Counted from the first letter of the stretch, positions 27,047-35,815 are shown. The stretch: DNA of 43,317 bases from Clostridiales bacterium (GCA_023663185.1 JAMPHY010000023.1:1-43317), one strand, 5' to 3'. The notes: generated by a model not told the origin, from the sequence alone. Numbers and translations: made by a program.

Positions 27047-27619
27047 ATGAGGGTATTGAATATTATTATTAAGTTAAGGCAAAGGCGTGCCGAGCGGTTT
27101 AAAAGGCATTATGAGCGTTACCGCAGGATTCATATGCTGCTTAAGGAGTACGGCGATGATATTATTAACTCTGAGAATTTTAGAAAGACTAAGGCGCACA
27201 TACAGCATGGGAGCATGACTGTAAATGGTCATTGTATGGACGTGGCAAGATACAGTCTGATTATAAATAAAAGGCTTGGAATACATTGCAATATAAGGGA
27301 TTTGGTAAGGGGTTCTCTATTGCATGATTATTTTCTTTATGACTGGCATGATAAGGAATATCTGTCGCAGCGCAAGCGTTTGCATGGTTTTAGGCATCCG
27401 GGGACGGCACTTATAAATGCGGATAAAGAGTACGATTTAACGGACATACAGCGTGATATTATTATTAAGCACATGTGGCCGATGACCATTGTGCCGCCGA
27501 CATGCAGGGAAGCATGGGTGGTTACTGCTGCGGATAAGTATTGTTCGCTTATGGAGACGATAGGCGTACATAAAGGACATGGAAAGCAGGAAAACAGAAT
27601 TGACAAAGAGGCTGTATGA
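27047..27619 (+). CDS. HD-domain phosphohydrolase-like protein
   Basis: A 190-residue protein with an HD metal-binding core: H near residue 66 (VNGHCMDVARYS), HD at about 96-97 (GSLLHDYFLYDWHD), and further histidines in GFRHPGTAL and IKHMWPM, with D of AADKYCS at about 167. HD proteins of this size hydrolyse phosphoesters; the substrate is unknown. The N-terminus is basic. GGGAGAGATG precedes the start. The last 41 bp overlap the start of the decarboxylase-like gene in another frame, suggesting coupled expression. Confidence 0.8.
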   Translation: MRVLNIIIKLRQRRAERFKRHYERYRRIHMLLKEYGDDIINSENFRKTKAHIQHGSMTVNGHCMDVARYSLIINKRLGIHCNIRDLVRGSLLHDYFLYDWHDKEYLSQRKRLHGFRHPGTALINADKEYDLTDIQRDIIIKHMWPMTIVPPTCREAWVVTAADKYCSLMETIGVHKGHGKQENRIDKEAV

Positions 27620-29030
27620 GAGTCTTGCCGGTTATGGCGCTGGAGATTTTTACCCTTATCATATGCCGGGGCATAAGCGGAGTCAAAACTGCGGAGCAAT
27701 GTCGGATTTTTTCCGCATTGACATTACTGAGATAGACGGATTTGACAATCTTCATCAGGCGGAAGGCATAATCAGGCAGGCTCAAGGAAGAGCGGCAAAG
27801 TTATATGGTGCGGAGGAAACTTTTTTCCTTATAAACGGTAGTACCTGTGGAGTGCTGGCTGCGATTTCTGCCGTGGCAGACAGGAACGATATGCTTCTGA
27901 TTGCCAGAAATTGTCATAAGTCTGTGTATAATGCGGCTTTTTTAAAAGAACTGAATTTACGTTATATATATCCTAAGCAGATAGAGGAATACGATATCTT
28001 TGACGCCGTGAGTCCGAGAAAGGTGGAAGAAGCGCTGGAATGTTATCCCGAATGTAAAGCGGTGGTAATCACTTCGCCGACTTATGAAGGAATTGTCTCG
28101 GATATAGAAGCAATCAGCCGCATAGTCCATGCGAAAGGTAAAATTTTAATTGTGGACGAAGCGCACGGCGCGCATTTTGGCATGGCGCAGGATATACCGG
28201 AGAATGCCGTAAGACAGGGCGCAGATATTGTTATTCACAGTCTGCATAAAACGCTGCCGTCCATGACGCAGACGGCGATTTTGCATGTGAACGGCACGCT
28301 TGTAAACCGTGCGAGGCTGCGCAGGTATCTTAGCATATATCAGTCCAGCAGTCCGTCATATGTGCTTATGGCAAGTATGGATTCCTGCATATCGTATATG
28401 TCAGAAAATGCGGAAGAATATTTTGCCAAGTTTTACCAAAATTATCAAAATTTTTTAAATTATATGGAAAAATGCAGTCATATCCGTATCGGACAGATAA
28501 AGGACTTGGATAAAAATAAATATAATTTTTGTGGCTGGGACATATGTAAGCTAGTAATATCCGTAAAAGGAACGTCAATTACAGGACAGGATTTATATGA
28601 CATGCTTCTTAAGGAATTTCATTTACAAATGGAAATGGCGGCTAGAAGTTATGTGCTTGCGATTATGACGATTGCAGACGAAGAAGAAGGCTGGAAGAGA
28701 TTGGCGAGTGCATTATTGCAGATTGATGGTAGGATAGAAGAGAGGACAGAAAATAAGACAGATGATAAGGCAGAAGGCACATTACTGTATCCGACCGTAA
28801 ATATGACGCTTGCGCAGGCGTTGGAGTCAGACAGCATGGAAATACCGCTTAAGCAATCCAAAGGAAAAATCGCCGCGGGTTTTATCAACCTGTATCCGCC
28901 GGGAATACCGATTCTAGTGCCGGGGGAAGTGCTAAACGATTATGTGCTTGAGCAGATACAAGAGAGTATGGACGCGGGACTAAATGTGCAGGGCGTGTCG
29001 GAAAATGGAATGGTTTCTATTATAAAATAA
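27579..29030 (+). CDS. Orn/Lys/Arg decarboxylase family PLP protein (YaaO-like)
   Basis: A 483-residue aminotransferase-fold PLP protein of the major Orn/Lys/Arg decarboxylase group. It has PYHMPGHKRS near the start, NGSTCGVLAAI, the PLP aspartate in VDEAHGAHFG (about 192-201) and the PLP lysine K224 in HSLHKTLPSMTQTA, and a C-terminal domain with NLYPPGIPILVPGE. Enzymes of this group decarboxylate basic amino acids to polyamine precursors; the substrate cannot be fixed here. In Bacillus the homologue YaaO stands directly before tmk, and here the gene stands before a guanylate-kinase-like gene, so the old cluster order is kept. Confidence 0.9.
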   Translation: MESRKTELTKRLYESLAGYGAGDFYPYHMPGHKRSQNCGAMSDFFRIDITEIDGFDNLHQAEGIIRQAQGRAAKLYGAEETFFLINGSTCGVLAAISAVADRNDMLLIARNCHKSVYNAAFLKELNLRYIYPKQIEEYDIFDAVSPRKVEEALECYPECKAVVITSPTYEGIVSDIEAISRIVHAKGKILIVDEAHGAHFGMAQDIPENAVRQGADIVIHSLHKTLPSMTQTAILHVNGTLVNRARLRRYLSIYQSSSPSYVLMASMDSCISYMSENAEEYFAKFYQNYQNFLNYMEKCSHIRIGQIKDLDKNKYNFCGWDICKLVISVKGTSITGQDLYDMLLKEFHLQMEMAARSYVLAIMTIADEEEGWKRLASALLQIDGRIEERTENKTDDKAEGTLLYPTVNMTLAQALESDSMEIPLKQSKGKIAAGFINLYPPGIPILVPGEVLNDYVLEQIQESMDAGLNVQGVSENGMVSIIK

Positions 29031-29135
29031 AAATATTGAATAATTGAAATATTTATAGAAATATGGCATTATTAAAGGGGAGCGGTTTATGCTTAGGTAT
29101 AGACTGGTGCATTTAACGGAAGGCATATTATCGAT

Positions 29136-29723
29136 ATGGGAAAAATCGTGTGTTTAATGGGAAAAAGTTCATCTGGGAAAGACACCATATATAAGAAACT
29201 GCTTGGACACGATGAGCTTGGACTTAAAGAAATCGTACCGTATACGACCAGACCTATCCGTTCGGGAGAGCAGGAAGGCGTAGAGTATCATTTTGTGGAC
29301 GAAGCGGCATACAATGAGCTGTTTAGTGCAGGCAAGATTGTTGAGTCAAGAGAGTATCATACCTGCCACGGCCTATGGAGATATTTCACAGTGGCGGATA
29401 AAAATATTGACTTAAGCAGTCAATCGTATATAATGATAGGTACGATTGAGGCGTATGAGAAGATTAGCGCTTTTTACGGAAAAGACAAAGTGCTGCCGGT
29501 TATGATAGAACTGGACGACGGAGTGAGACTGCAGCGGGCGCTTAACAGAGAAAAAGCGCAGGACAATCCCAGATATGAAGAGATGTGCAGGCGTTTTCTG
29601 GCGGACTTGGAAGATTTTTCAGAAGAAAAACTGAATAAAGCAGGGATTACGCGGACTTTCTCAAACCGTAGACTTAAACAATGCCTTAGGGAGATTGAAA
29701 AATATTTGAAAGAAAATTGTTGA
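29136..29723 (+). CDS. Guanylate kinase-like P-loop kinase
   Basis: A 195-residue P-loop kinase. The A-loop GKSSSGKDTIYKKLL (residues 9-23), the GMP-binding region YTTRPIRSGEQEGVEYHFV (about 37-55) and SREYHTCHG match guanylate kinases, which make GDP from GMP. The usual GMP-site ETHGNLYGT-like stretch is altered (HTCHGLWRYFT), and D replaces T/S after the P-loop lysine, so a different substrate is possible. It sits exactly where tmk stands in the Bacillus yaaO-tmk-yaaQ-yaaR-holB cluster. A true housekeeping gmk may exist elsewhere. Confidence 0.8.
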   Translation: MGKIVCLMGKSSSGKDTIYKKLLGHDELGLKEIVPYTTRPIRSGEQEGVEYHFVDEAAYNELFSAGKIVESREYHTCHGLWRYFTVADKNIDLSSQSYIMIGTIEAYEKISAFYGKDKVLPVMIELDDGVRLQRALNREKAQDNPRYEEMCRRFLADLEDFSEEKLNKAGITRTFSNRRLKQCLREIEKYLKENC

Positions 29724-29756
29724 CGCATTATAACAAGATGTGTATGGAGGATTCAG

Positions 29757-30197
29757 GTGGATATTAAGGTAAATCAGGTACAACAGCCTGTTCAGGTGCA
29801 GCAGCCGCAGGTTCAGGAGACAACCGATGATTCATTTAAATTTACGCTTGTAAGCCGAATCGGTGAGCAGGAGCTGCAGAGCGTTCTCACACATATGATG
29901 GAAGAAATTACGATGCAGGGGGAGAAGCTTGCCAAGCATCGCGATATCAAGGATATGAAAAGATATCGCACTTTGGTAAAAGATTTTTTAAATGAAATCG
30001 TCAACCGCTCACATGCTTTTGCAAGAGAGAACTTTCTGGACAGAAAAGGCAGACACAGAGTATACGGAATTATACGTCTGATTGATAAAAACTTAGATGA
30101 ACTGGCGCAGGCGCTTGTAAACGACGAGAAAGACAACTTAGAAATCTTAAATAAAATCGGAGAGATACGCGGTCTGCTTCTGGATATCTTCACTTAA
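29757..30197 (+). CDS. YaaR family (DUF327) protein
   Basis: A 146-residue helical protein of the DUF327/YaaR family with the typical end [25 protein letters not shown] and the core [21 protein letters not shown]. Its function is not established. It starts with GTG at 29757, 6 nt after TGGAGG. The N-terminus is Gln/Val-rich ([13 protein letters not shown]) and probably disordered. It lies 21 nt before holB, as in Bacillus. Confidence 0.88.
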   Translation: MDIKVNQVQQPVQVQQPQVQETTDDSFKFTLVSRIGEQELQSVLTHMMEEITMQGEKLAKHRDIKDMKRYRTLVKDFLNEIVNRSHAFARENFLDRKGRHRVYGIIRLIDKNLDELAQALVNDEKDNLEILNKIGEIRGLLLDIFT

Positions 30198-30218
30198 ATT
30201 GTGGAAAGGGGTGGCAAT

Positions 30219-31208
30219 ATGGCAAAATTTACGGACATTATCGGACAGGAACAGTTAAAAGAACATTTACAGAACGCTATTTCCATGAATAAAGTTTCGC
30301 ACGCATATATAATCAACGGCGAAAGAAGTTCCGGCAAGGAGTTCATTGCCAAAGTTTTTGCCAAGACTCTGCAATGCGAGAAGGGCGGAATAGAAGCGTG
30401 CGACGAATGCCATTCATGTAAACAGGCGCAGAGTGGTAATCAGCCCGACATAATCTATATATCACATGAAAAGCCTAACACCATCAGCGTTGAGGATATC
30501 AGAGCGCAGATTAATAACGATATTGTGATTAAGCCATACAGCAGCCCACGCAAAGTATATATAATGAACGAAGGGGAAAAGATGACTGCGCAGGCGCAGA
30601 ACGCCTTGCTTAAGACGCTGGAAGAACCGCCGGAGTATGCGGTTATCCTGATTTTGACGGCGAATGTGGACTCCCTGCTTCCGACGGTGTTAAGCCGCTG
30701 CGTTGTCTTGAATATGAAGCCGGTTTCTGACAGAGAAGTGAAAAAGTTTCTTATGGAAGAACTCAAGGTTCCGGATTATAAAGCGGACATATGCGTGGCG
30801 TTTGCCAGAGGAAATATCGGGAAAGCCAAGATGCTTGCTTCCAGTGAGGAGTTTGATAAGGTAAAGGAAGAGGCAATCACGCTGGTTAAATATATTAACG
30901 ATATGGAAATAAGCGAGATTGTGAAAGCAATCAAAAAGATTTCCGAATATAAATTTGATATTACGGACTATCTGGATATTTTGTCCGTATGGTATCGCGA
31001 TGTACTGCTGTTCAAAGCGACTAAGGACGCTAATAGCATGATATTTAAAGATGAAATCCAGCATATCCGTAAAGTTGCGGACAGAAGCACATATGAAGGA
31101 ATTGAGACAATCGTTAAGGCGCTTGGACAGGCAAAAAGAAGATTGGAGGCAAACGTCAACTTTGATTTGACGATGGAGCTGCTTCTTTTAACGATTCAGG
31201 AGAATTAA
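30219..31208 (+). CDS. holB: DNA polymerase III delta-prime subunit
   Basis: A 329-residue clamp-loader subunit. It has the AAA+ P-loop region NGERSSGKEFIAKVFAKTLQC, a four-cysteine zinc module (CDECHSCKQAQ), the sensor/arginine-finger stretch LLKTLEEPPEYAVILILTAN and PTVLSRC, and a C-terminal domain with VWYRDVLLFKA. The start at 30219 follows AAGGGGTGG; an upstream GTG at 30201 lies before that ribosome site. It belongs to the conserved yaaR-holB-ricT cluster. Confidence 0.95.
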   Translation: MAKFTDIIGQEQLKEHLQNAISMNKVSHAYIINGERSSGKEFIAKVFAKTLQCEKGGIEACDECHSCKQAQSGNQPDIIYISHEKPNTISVEDIRAQINNDIVIKPYSSPRKVYIMNEGEKMTAQAQNALLKTLEEPPEYAVILILTANVDSLLPTVLSRCVVLNMKPVSDREVKKFLMEELKVPDYKADICVAFARGNIGKAKMLASSEEFDKVKEEAITLVKYINDMEISEIVKAIKKISEYKFDITDYLDILSVWYRDVLLFKATKDANSMIFKDEIQHIRKVADRSTYEGIETIVKALGQAKRRLEANVNFDLTMELLLLTIQEN

Positions 31209-31236
31209 AGAAGCCAAAACAAATGGAGGAATAGAT

Positions 31237-32151
31237 ATGACAAAGGTAATAGGAGTGCGGTTTCGGACGGCAGGGAAGATATATTATTTTGCTCCCGGCA
31301 AGCTGGATATTAAGAAGAGCGACCATGTTATTGTAGAAACCGCAAGAGGTATAGAATACGGCACGGTAGTAGGCGAGCCGTGCGAGGTAGAGGACGATAA
31401 AGTTGTCCAGCCGCTTAAGGCGGTTCTTAGGATAGCGACGCCAAAGGACGACGAGCAGGAAGCGGCAAATAAGGAGAAAGAGAAGGAAGCTTTTAAGATA
31501 TGTTTGGAAAAAATCGGCAAGCATGAGCTGCCAATGAAGCTGATTGATGCGGAATATACTTTTGACAATAATAAAGTGCTGTTTTACTTTACCGCTGACG
31601 GACGTATAGACTTTAGGGAACTGGTAAAAGACTTGGCGGCAGTATTTAAGACAAGGATTGAACTTCGCCAAATAGGAGTCAGGGACGAGACCAAGATAGT
31701 AGGCGGTATCGGTATCTGCGGAAGACCATTGTGCTGCCATACGCACTTATCGGAATTTGTTCCCGTGTCTATCAAGATGGCAAAGGAACAGAATCTTTCC
31801 TTGAACCCTACGAAGATTTCCGGCGTGTGTGGAAGGCTTATGTGCTGCCTTAATCATGAAGAGGAAACCTACGAAGAGCTTAATAGGAAACTGCCAAACG
31901 TAGGCGATTTCGTGACTACGGACGACGGCTTGAAAGGCGAGGTACACAGCGTAAACGTGCTGCGGCAGTTAGTTAAAGTTATCGTAGATGTGGACGATGA
32001 AAAAGAAATACATGAGTATAAAGCCGAACAACTGCGTTTCAAGCGGAAACATAATAAGAGCCACAAAGTAGACGTAAATGAAGAAGAGCTTAAAGAGCTT
32101 GAGAAATTGGAGAAGCAGGAAGACAATAAATCCAAACTTGACGACAACTGA
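31237..32151 (+). CDS. ricT: PSP1 domain protein RicT (YaaT)
   Basis: A 304-residue protein of the PSP1/YaaT family. In Bacillus RicT works with RicA and RicF in RNase Y-dependent mRNA processing and carries an Fe-S cluster. The cysteine motifs are intact: CGRPLCCHTHLSEF and CGRLMCCLNHEEETYEEL. The C-terminus (about 265-304) is Lys/Glu-rich and likely disordered or coiled. GGAGGAATAG precedes the ATG, 28 nt after holB. Confidence 0.95.
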   Translation: MTKVIGVRFRTAGKIYYFAPGKLDIKKSDHVIVETARGIEYGTVVGEPCEVEDDKVVQPLKAVLRIATPKDDEQEAANKEKEKEAFKICLEKIGKHELPMKLIDAEYTFDNNKVLFYFTADGRIDFRELVKDLAAVFKTRIELRQIGVRDETKIVGGIGICGRPLCCHTHLSEFVPVSIKMAKEQNLSLNPTKISGVCGRLMCCLNHEEETYEELNRKLPNVGDFVTTDDGLKGEVHSVNVLRQLVKVIVDVDDEKEIHEYKAEQLRFKRKHNKSHKVDVNEEELKELEKLEKQEDNKSKLDDN

Positions 32152-32171
32152 TAACTGCGGGAAGTGTGATT

Positions 32172-32921
32172 ATGGAAGCCGGTAAAAATATTGTGCTAAA
32201 AGAAAATGAGAGAATAGACGACTTACAGCGCAACGGCTATCAAATTATCCAAAACCGCGATAAATTCTGCTTCGGCATGGACGCGGTTCTGCTTTCAGGA
32301 TTCGCAAGGGCAAAAGAAGGGAGCTTTGTACTGGATTTAGGGACAGGTACGGGCATTATTCCTATATTGATGGAGGCAAAAACAGAAGCTTCGCACCTTA
32401 TCGGATTGGAAATTCAGGAAGAAAGCGCAGATATGGCAAGAAGAAGCGTGCTGCTGAATGGTTTGGAAGATAAAATTTCGATTGTAACGGGAGACATTAA
32501 AGAGGCAGGTAGTCTTTTTGACGCTGCTTCTTTTGACGTTATTACCTGTAATCCACCGTATATGATAGGGCAGCATGGACTGACTAATCCGACTGACGCC
32601 AAAGCAATCGCCAGACATGAGATTTTATGTACATTGGAAGATGTGGTTTCTCAGACGGCAAGGCTGCTTAAGCCGGGTGGGAATTTTTTCATGGTACACA
32701 GACCGTTCAGACTTGCAGAAATCATGGTGATGCTTAGCCGCTATAAACTTGAACCGAAACGACTGCAGCTTGTTTATCCTTTTGTCAATAAAGAACCTAA
32801 CATGGTATTAATAGAAGCAAATCGCGGCGGCAGACCGCGGCTCAAAGTGGAAAAGCCGCTGATTATTTATAAAGAAGCGGGAGTGTATATGCAGGAGATT
32901 TATGATATTTATGGATATTAG
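32172..32921 (+). CDS. tRNA1(Val) adenine-N6 methyltransferase-like protein (YabB/TrmN6)
   Basis: A 249-residue Rossmann methyltransferase. It has the YabB start ERIDDLQRNGYQIIQNRDKFCFGMDAVLLSGFA, SAM motif I VLDLGTGTGIIPILME, and catalytic NPPYM in ITCNPPYMIGQ. TrmN6 methylates A37 of tRNA1(Val); a role in tRNA modification is likely. The ATG at 32172 follows GCGGGAAG by 7 nt; the frame also opens at a GTG (32166). Bacillus has yabA between ricT and yabB; yabA is absent here. Confidence 0.9.
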   Translation: MEAGKNIVLKENERIDDLQRNGYQIIQNRDKFCFGMDAVLLSGFARAKEGSFVLDLGTGTGIIPILMEAKTEASHLIGLEIQEESADMARRSVLLNGLEDKISIVTGDIKEAGSLFDAASFDVITCNPPYMIGQHGLTNPTDAKAIARHEILCTLEDVVSQTARLLKPGGNFFMVHRPFRLAEIMVMLSRYKLEPKRLQLVYPFVNKEPNMVLIEANRGGRPRLKVEKPLIIYKEAGVYMQEIYDIYGY

Positions 32922-32937
32922 AAATTGTCATTTGCTG

Positions 32938-33029
32938 TCACGAGTTTAGATGAAATGAACAAAAACGGAGCTCCATGCCTGAAAAGCGGTAAGTCACTCC
33001 TTATTTTGTTCATTTCATCTAAACTCTGA
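32938..33029. repeat. Long near-perfect hairpin (23-bp perfect arms)
   Basis: Arms 32942-32964 and 33004-33026 are perfect reverse complements, and TCA/TGA extend them outside after one bulged C. Inside, GGAG (32967-32970) and CTCC (32997-33000) continue the stem after a small internal loop. The loop contains GCCTGAAAAGCGG. Both arm ends carry A4/T4. No transposase or known motif is present. It lies 17 nt after the methyltransferase gene and 47 nt before the next start, so it may be a terminator or a mobile palindromic repeat. Confidence 0.85.
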
Positions 33030-33075
33030 TTATGGAAATCTTGCTTTGAATAATTAATACGAAGGTGAGTTGTTG

Positions 33076-34407
33076 ATGATAAAGTATGGAAAAATGTTGT
33101 TTCTGTTGGTTATATTGTTTATAATAACTGGCTGCGCAAGTCAGATTATGCCGACGGTATCAAATGATGTTGCCATAGAAGCAGAAGCGGCGTTTGATAG
33201 TGAAGAAAACAAACATGAAGAAACTGCAGCGGTAACAGAGGAAAACGCACAAACAGAGCAGGAAGTAAAAGTAAAAACAGTATCAGGGCAGGAGCTAGAA
33301 CCAGAGACCGAGCCTGAGCCCGTAAAGGTTAAGGGCATATATATAACCGGTCCAATAGCAGGCTCAGAAAAAATGGACGAACTCATTACTCTTGTAGAAG
33401 AGACAGAACTTAACGCTATGGTTATTGATGTGAAGAATGATGAGGGCGTCGTGACCTATAAAATGCAAAGCGACACGGTTCTGGAAATAGAGGCGGGTGT
33501 ACGTTATATAAAGGATATGGAGGCGTTGGTTGAAAAACTGCACGAGAAGGATATATATTTAATCGCCCGTATCGTTGCCTTTAAGGATCCGTATCTGGCG
33601 GAAATGAAACCGGAATTAAGTTTGAAAACAAATGCAGGCGCAGTTTTTCGCGATAAAAACGGTGATGCGTGGGTAAATCCGTATATGCAGGAAGTGTGGG
33701 ATTATCTTGTGGAAATAGGAACGCAGGCGGCTCAGATAGGATTTGATGAGATTCAGTTCGACTATATCAGATTTTCTACCGATGTGAACGCGAGCAGCGT
33801 GGACTATGGCGAGGTGGCTGAAACCATGACAAAAGAAGAGGTAATAACAGGCTTTACCGAATATGCCTATAATAAACTCCACCCGCTCGGAGTCAAAGTG
33901 TCGGCGGACGTTTTTGGCACAATTATTGATAATGAGTATGACGCCGCGCTTGTCGGACAGAATTATCAGAAAATGGCGGCGTATTTGGATTATATCTGTC
34001 CGATGGTATATCCATCGCATTATTCTAACGGGGTGTATGGTCTTGAAGTGCCAGATAAAGAGCCGTATGAGACAGTATACCATGCCATGAGCGAGTCTAA
34101 GAAAAAATTAGAACCAGCCGAAGATGTGAGCGCGAATAGTCTTGATAGAACAGAAGGAACTGCTGGTGTAAGCGCAAATAGCCTTGAGAGAACTGATGGA
34201 ACGGCTGGTGTAAGAGTATGGTTGCAGGATTTTACGGCAACTTGGGTGAAGGGACATATAACATACGGAGCCGCGGAAGTCAGGGCTCAAATTCAGGCAG
34301 TTTATGACGCAGGATATGATGAGTGGATTTTATGGAATGCCAGAATGAATTATACAAAAGACGCATTACTGCCAAGTGAGCAGGAAACAGAAGACGTGTC
34401 TGAGTAA
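33076..34407 (+). CDS. Lipoprotein, putative glycoside hydrolase (DUF4015) family
   Basis: A 443-residue predicted lipoprotein: a basic start, a hydrophobic stretch (MLFLLVILFIIT) and the lipobox ITGC with C20 or so. An acidic linker, rich in Glu/Thr, runs to about residue 93. The TIM-barrel-like family region follows: VKGIYITGPIAGS, MVIDVKNDEGVVTY, RIVAFKDP, DAWVNPYMQEVWDYLVEI, EIQFDYIRF and WILWNARMNY. The substrate of this family is not known. A 28-residue duplicated linker (34126-34209) lies near the end of the barrel. GAAGGTGAG precedes the ATG at 33076; TTG codons at 33070 and 33073 are too near the ribosome site. Confidence 0.85.
   Translation: MIKYGKMLFLLVILFIITGCASQIMPTVSNDVAIEAEAAFDSEENKHEETAAVTEENAQTEQEVKVKTVSGQELEPETEPEPVKVKGIYITGPIAGSEKMDELITLVEETELNAMVIDVKNDEGVVTYKMQSDTVLEIEAGVRYIKDMEALVEKLHEKDIYLIARIVAFKDPYLAEMKPELSLKTNAGAVFRDKNGDAWVNPYMQEVWDYLVEIGTQAAQIGFDEIQFDYIRFSTDVNASSVDYGEVAETMTKEEVITGFTEYAYNKLHPLGVKVSADVFGTIIDNEYDAALVGQNYQKMAAYLDYICPMVYPSHYSNGVYGLEVPDKEPYETVYHAMSESKKKLEPAEDVSANSLDRTEGTAGVSANSLERTDGTAGVRVWLQDFTATWVKGHITYGAAEVRAQIQAVYDAGYDEWILWNARMNYTKDALLPSEQETEDVSE
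34126..34209 (+). repeat. Two tandem 42-bp units inside the glycoside hydrolase-like gene
   Basis: Units 34126-34167 and 34168-34209 encode VSANSLDRTEGTAG and VSANSLERTDGTAG. They keep the frame and differ mostly at third codon positions, so the duplication is not very recent or has been selected at protein level. They sit between YHAMSESKKKLEP and VWLQDFTATW of the barrel domain. Confidence 0.9.
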
Positions 34408-34433
34408 ACTGAATTGAATAAGAGGGGATTGAG

Positions 34434-35276
34434 ATGTCAGGAATATTATACCTGTGCGCTACTCCGATTGGAAATCTGGGAGATATGACGCCGCGCGTAA
34501 TAGAAACATTAAAAAATGTTGACATGATTGCTGCAGAAGATACGCGGAACAGTATTAAACTGTTGAATTATTTTGAAATAAAAACTTCTATGACCAGTTA
34601 TCATGAATATAATAAAGTAGAAAAAGCAGAATATCTTATAACTCAGCTTCTTCAGGGAAAGAATGTTGCACTTATCACTGATGCGGGAACGCCGGCGATT
34701 TCCGATCCGGGAGAAGTTCTGGTGCAGAAATGCCATCAGGAAGGAATAACGGTTACGTCCATTCCGGGAGCGTCCGCCTGTATTACTGCGCTTACACTGT
34801 CGGGACTTAGTACCGGAAGATTTTGTTTTGAAGGTTTTCTTCCTGCTGATAAAAAGATAAGAACGGAAATTCTTGAAGAATTAAAAGAAGAATCCAGAAC
34901 AATTATTATCTATGAAGCGCCGCACCATCTGATAAGGACGCTTACGCTGTTATATGAAACGCTGGGGAATAGGAAGCTGACATTGTGCAGAGAATTGACA
35001 AAGAAATTTGAAACGATACTACCGACTACCATAAAAGCCGCTTTACTGCTATATGAAAAAGATGAGCCTCGCGGCGAATATGTACTGGTAATCGAAGGGA
35101 AGAGCCGTCAGATAAAAAAGGAAGAAGAAAGACAGTCATGGAAGTCAATGTCTATCGAGGAACATATGGCGTATTATGAGAAGGACGGTATGGAGCAAAA
35201 AGACGCGATGAAACAAGTGGCAAAGGACCGTGGAGTACCTAAAAGAGAGATATATCAATATTTGCTCAACAAGTAA
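34434..35276 (+). CDS. rsmI: 16S rRNA (cytidine1402-2'-O)-methyltransferase
   Basis: A 280-residue SAM-dependent enzyme of the tetrapyrrole-methylase fold that 2'-O-methylates C1402 in the decoding centre of 16S rRNA. It has LYLCATPIGNLGDMTPRVIETLKNVD, AAEDTRNSIKLL, ALITDAGTPAISDPGEVL and SIPGASACITALTLSGL. The C-terminal tail is Lys/Glu-rich with VAKDRGVPKREIYQYLL. AGGGGATTGAG precedes the ATG. It closes the holB-ricT-yabB-rsmI cluster, 26 nt after the lipoprotein gene. Confidence 0.97.
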   Translation: MSGILYLCATPIGNLGDMTPRVIETLKNVDMIAAEDTRNSIKLLNYFEIKTSMTSYHEYNKVEKAEYLITQLLQGKNVALITDAGTPAISDPGEVLVQKCHQEGITVTSIPGASACITALTLSGLSTGRFCFEGFLPADKKIRTEILEELKEESRTIIIYEAPHHLIRTLTLLYETLGNRKLTLCRELTKKFETILPTTIKAALLLYEKDEPRGEYVLVIEGKSRQIKKEEERQSWKSMSIEEHMAYYEKDGMEQKDAMKQVAKDRGVPKREIYQYLLNK

Positions 35277-35333
35277 AATGCTAAGACTGTTACGAATAGT
35301 AACCCTAAAATTGTAAAAATGTATAAAAAGGGA

Positions 35334-35362
35334 TTGACAAGTATGTGCGCGCATAATATATT
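35334..35362 (+). promoter_or_regulatory. acpP promoter
   Basis: TTGACA at 35334-35339, a 17-bp spacer and TATATT at 35357-35362, about 50 bp before the acyl carrier protein gene. No FapR-like dyad was recognised. Confidence 0.7.
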
Positions 35363-35412
35363 TTGAGTGTCAGGTTTATTATAAGAAAAATCATAAAAAA
35401 GGAGACATAAAA

Positions 35413-35646
35413 ATGCTAGAAAGAGTAATAGAAATTATTCAGGAACAATTAAATCTGGAAAATATTGAGATTACCGAGGATTCTTCCTTTAAAGATGATT
35501 TGGGAGCGGATTCTTTGGACTTATATGAACTGGTAATGGCTTTTGAAGAGGAGTACGGAGTAGAGATTCCCGCAGAAGATTTGGAACAGCTTACCACAGT
35601 AGGAGCTGTCATAGAGTATATGAAGAGCAGGGGCGTTGAGGCGTAA
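35413..35646 (+). CDS. acpP: Acyl carrier protein
   Basis: A 77-residue acidic protein with the phosphopantetheine site serine in GADSLDLYELVMAFEEEYGVEIP (S of DSL at about residue 36). It carries acyl chains in fatty acid synthesis. Length and charge are usual. AAGGAGAC lies before the ATG. It stands alone and no fab genes are near. A 9-bp hairpin (35661-35683) follows but lacks a T-run. Confidence 0.95.
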   Translation: MLERVIEIIQEQLNLENIEITEDSSFKDDLGADSLDLYELVMAFEEEYGVEIPAEDLEQLTTVGAVIEYMKSRGVEA

Positions 35647-35754
35647 TAATAGAAAAATGGGAACTGTCTGAACAAGGCAGTTCTGGCATGTATAGAAAAT
35701 AATACATAAAATGCGGATTTACTTCATAAAATACATATAAGAAAATTAAGGAAC

Positions 35755-35815
35755 AGCATACATAACGGCGTTTAGGTGATATGAATATAACCTTGCTGAA
35801 AAGTATGCTTTTTTT
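35755..35815 (+). promoter_or_regulatory. Hairpin plus T7 run immediately before spmA, containing a leader ORF
   Basis: AGCATAC (35755-35761) pairs with GTATGCT (35803-35809), and T7 (35809-35815) follows, as in an intrinsic terminator with a long 41-nt loop. The loop holds AGGTGAT, a perfect match to the 16S rRNA 3' end, and the start of a 14-codon ORF. AGGT/ACCT (35774-35777, 35790-35793) could mask that ribosome site. Confidence 0.45.

Noticed and set aside
35661-35683. Intrinsic terminator of acpP
   Set aside because: There is a 9-bp hairpin, but no T-run follows; it may be only a weak pause or chance structure.
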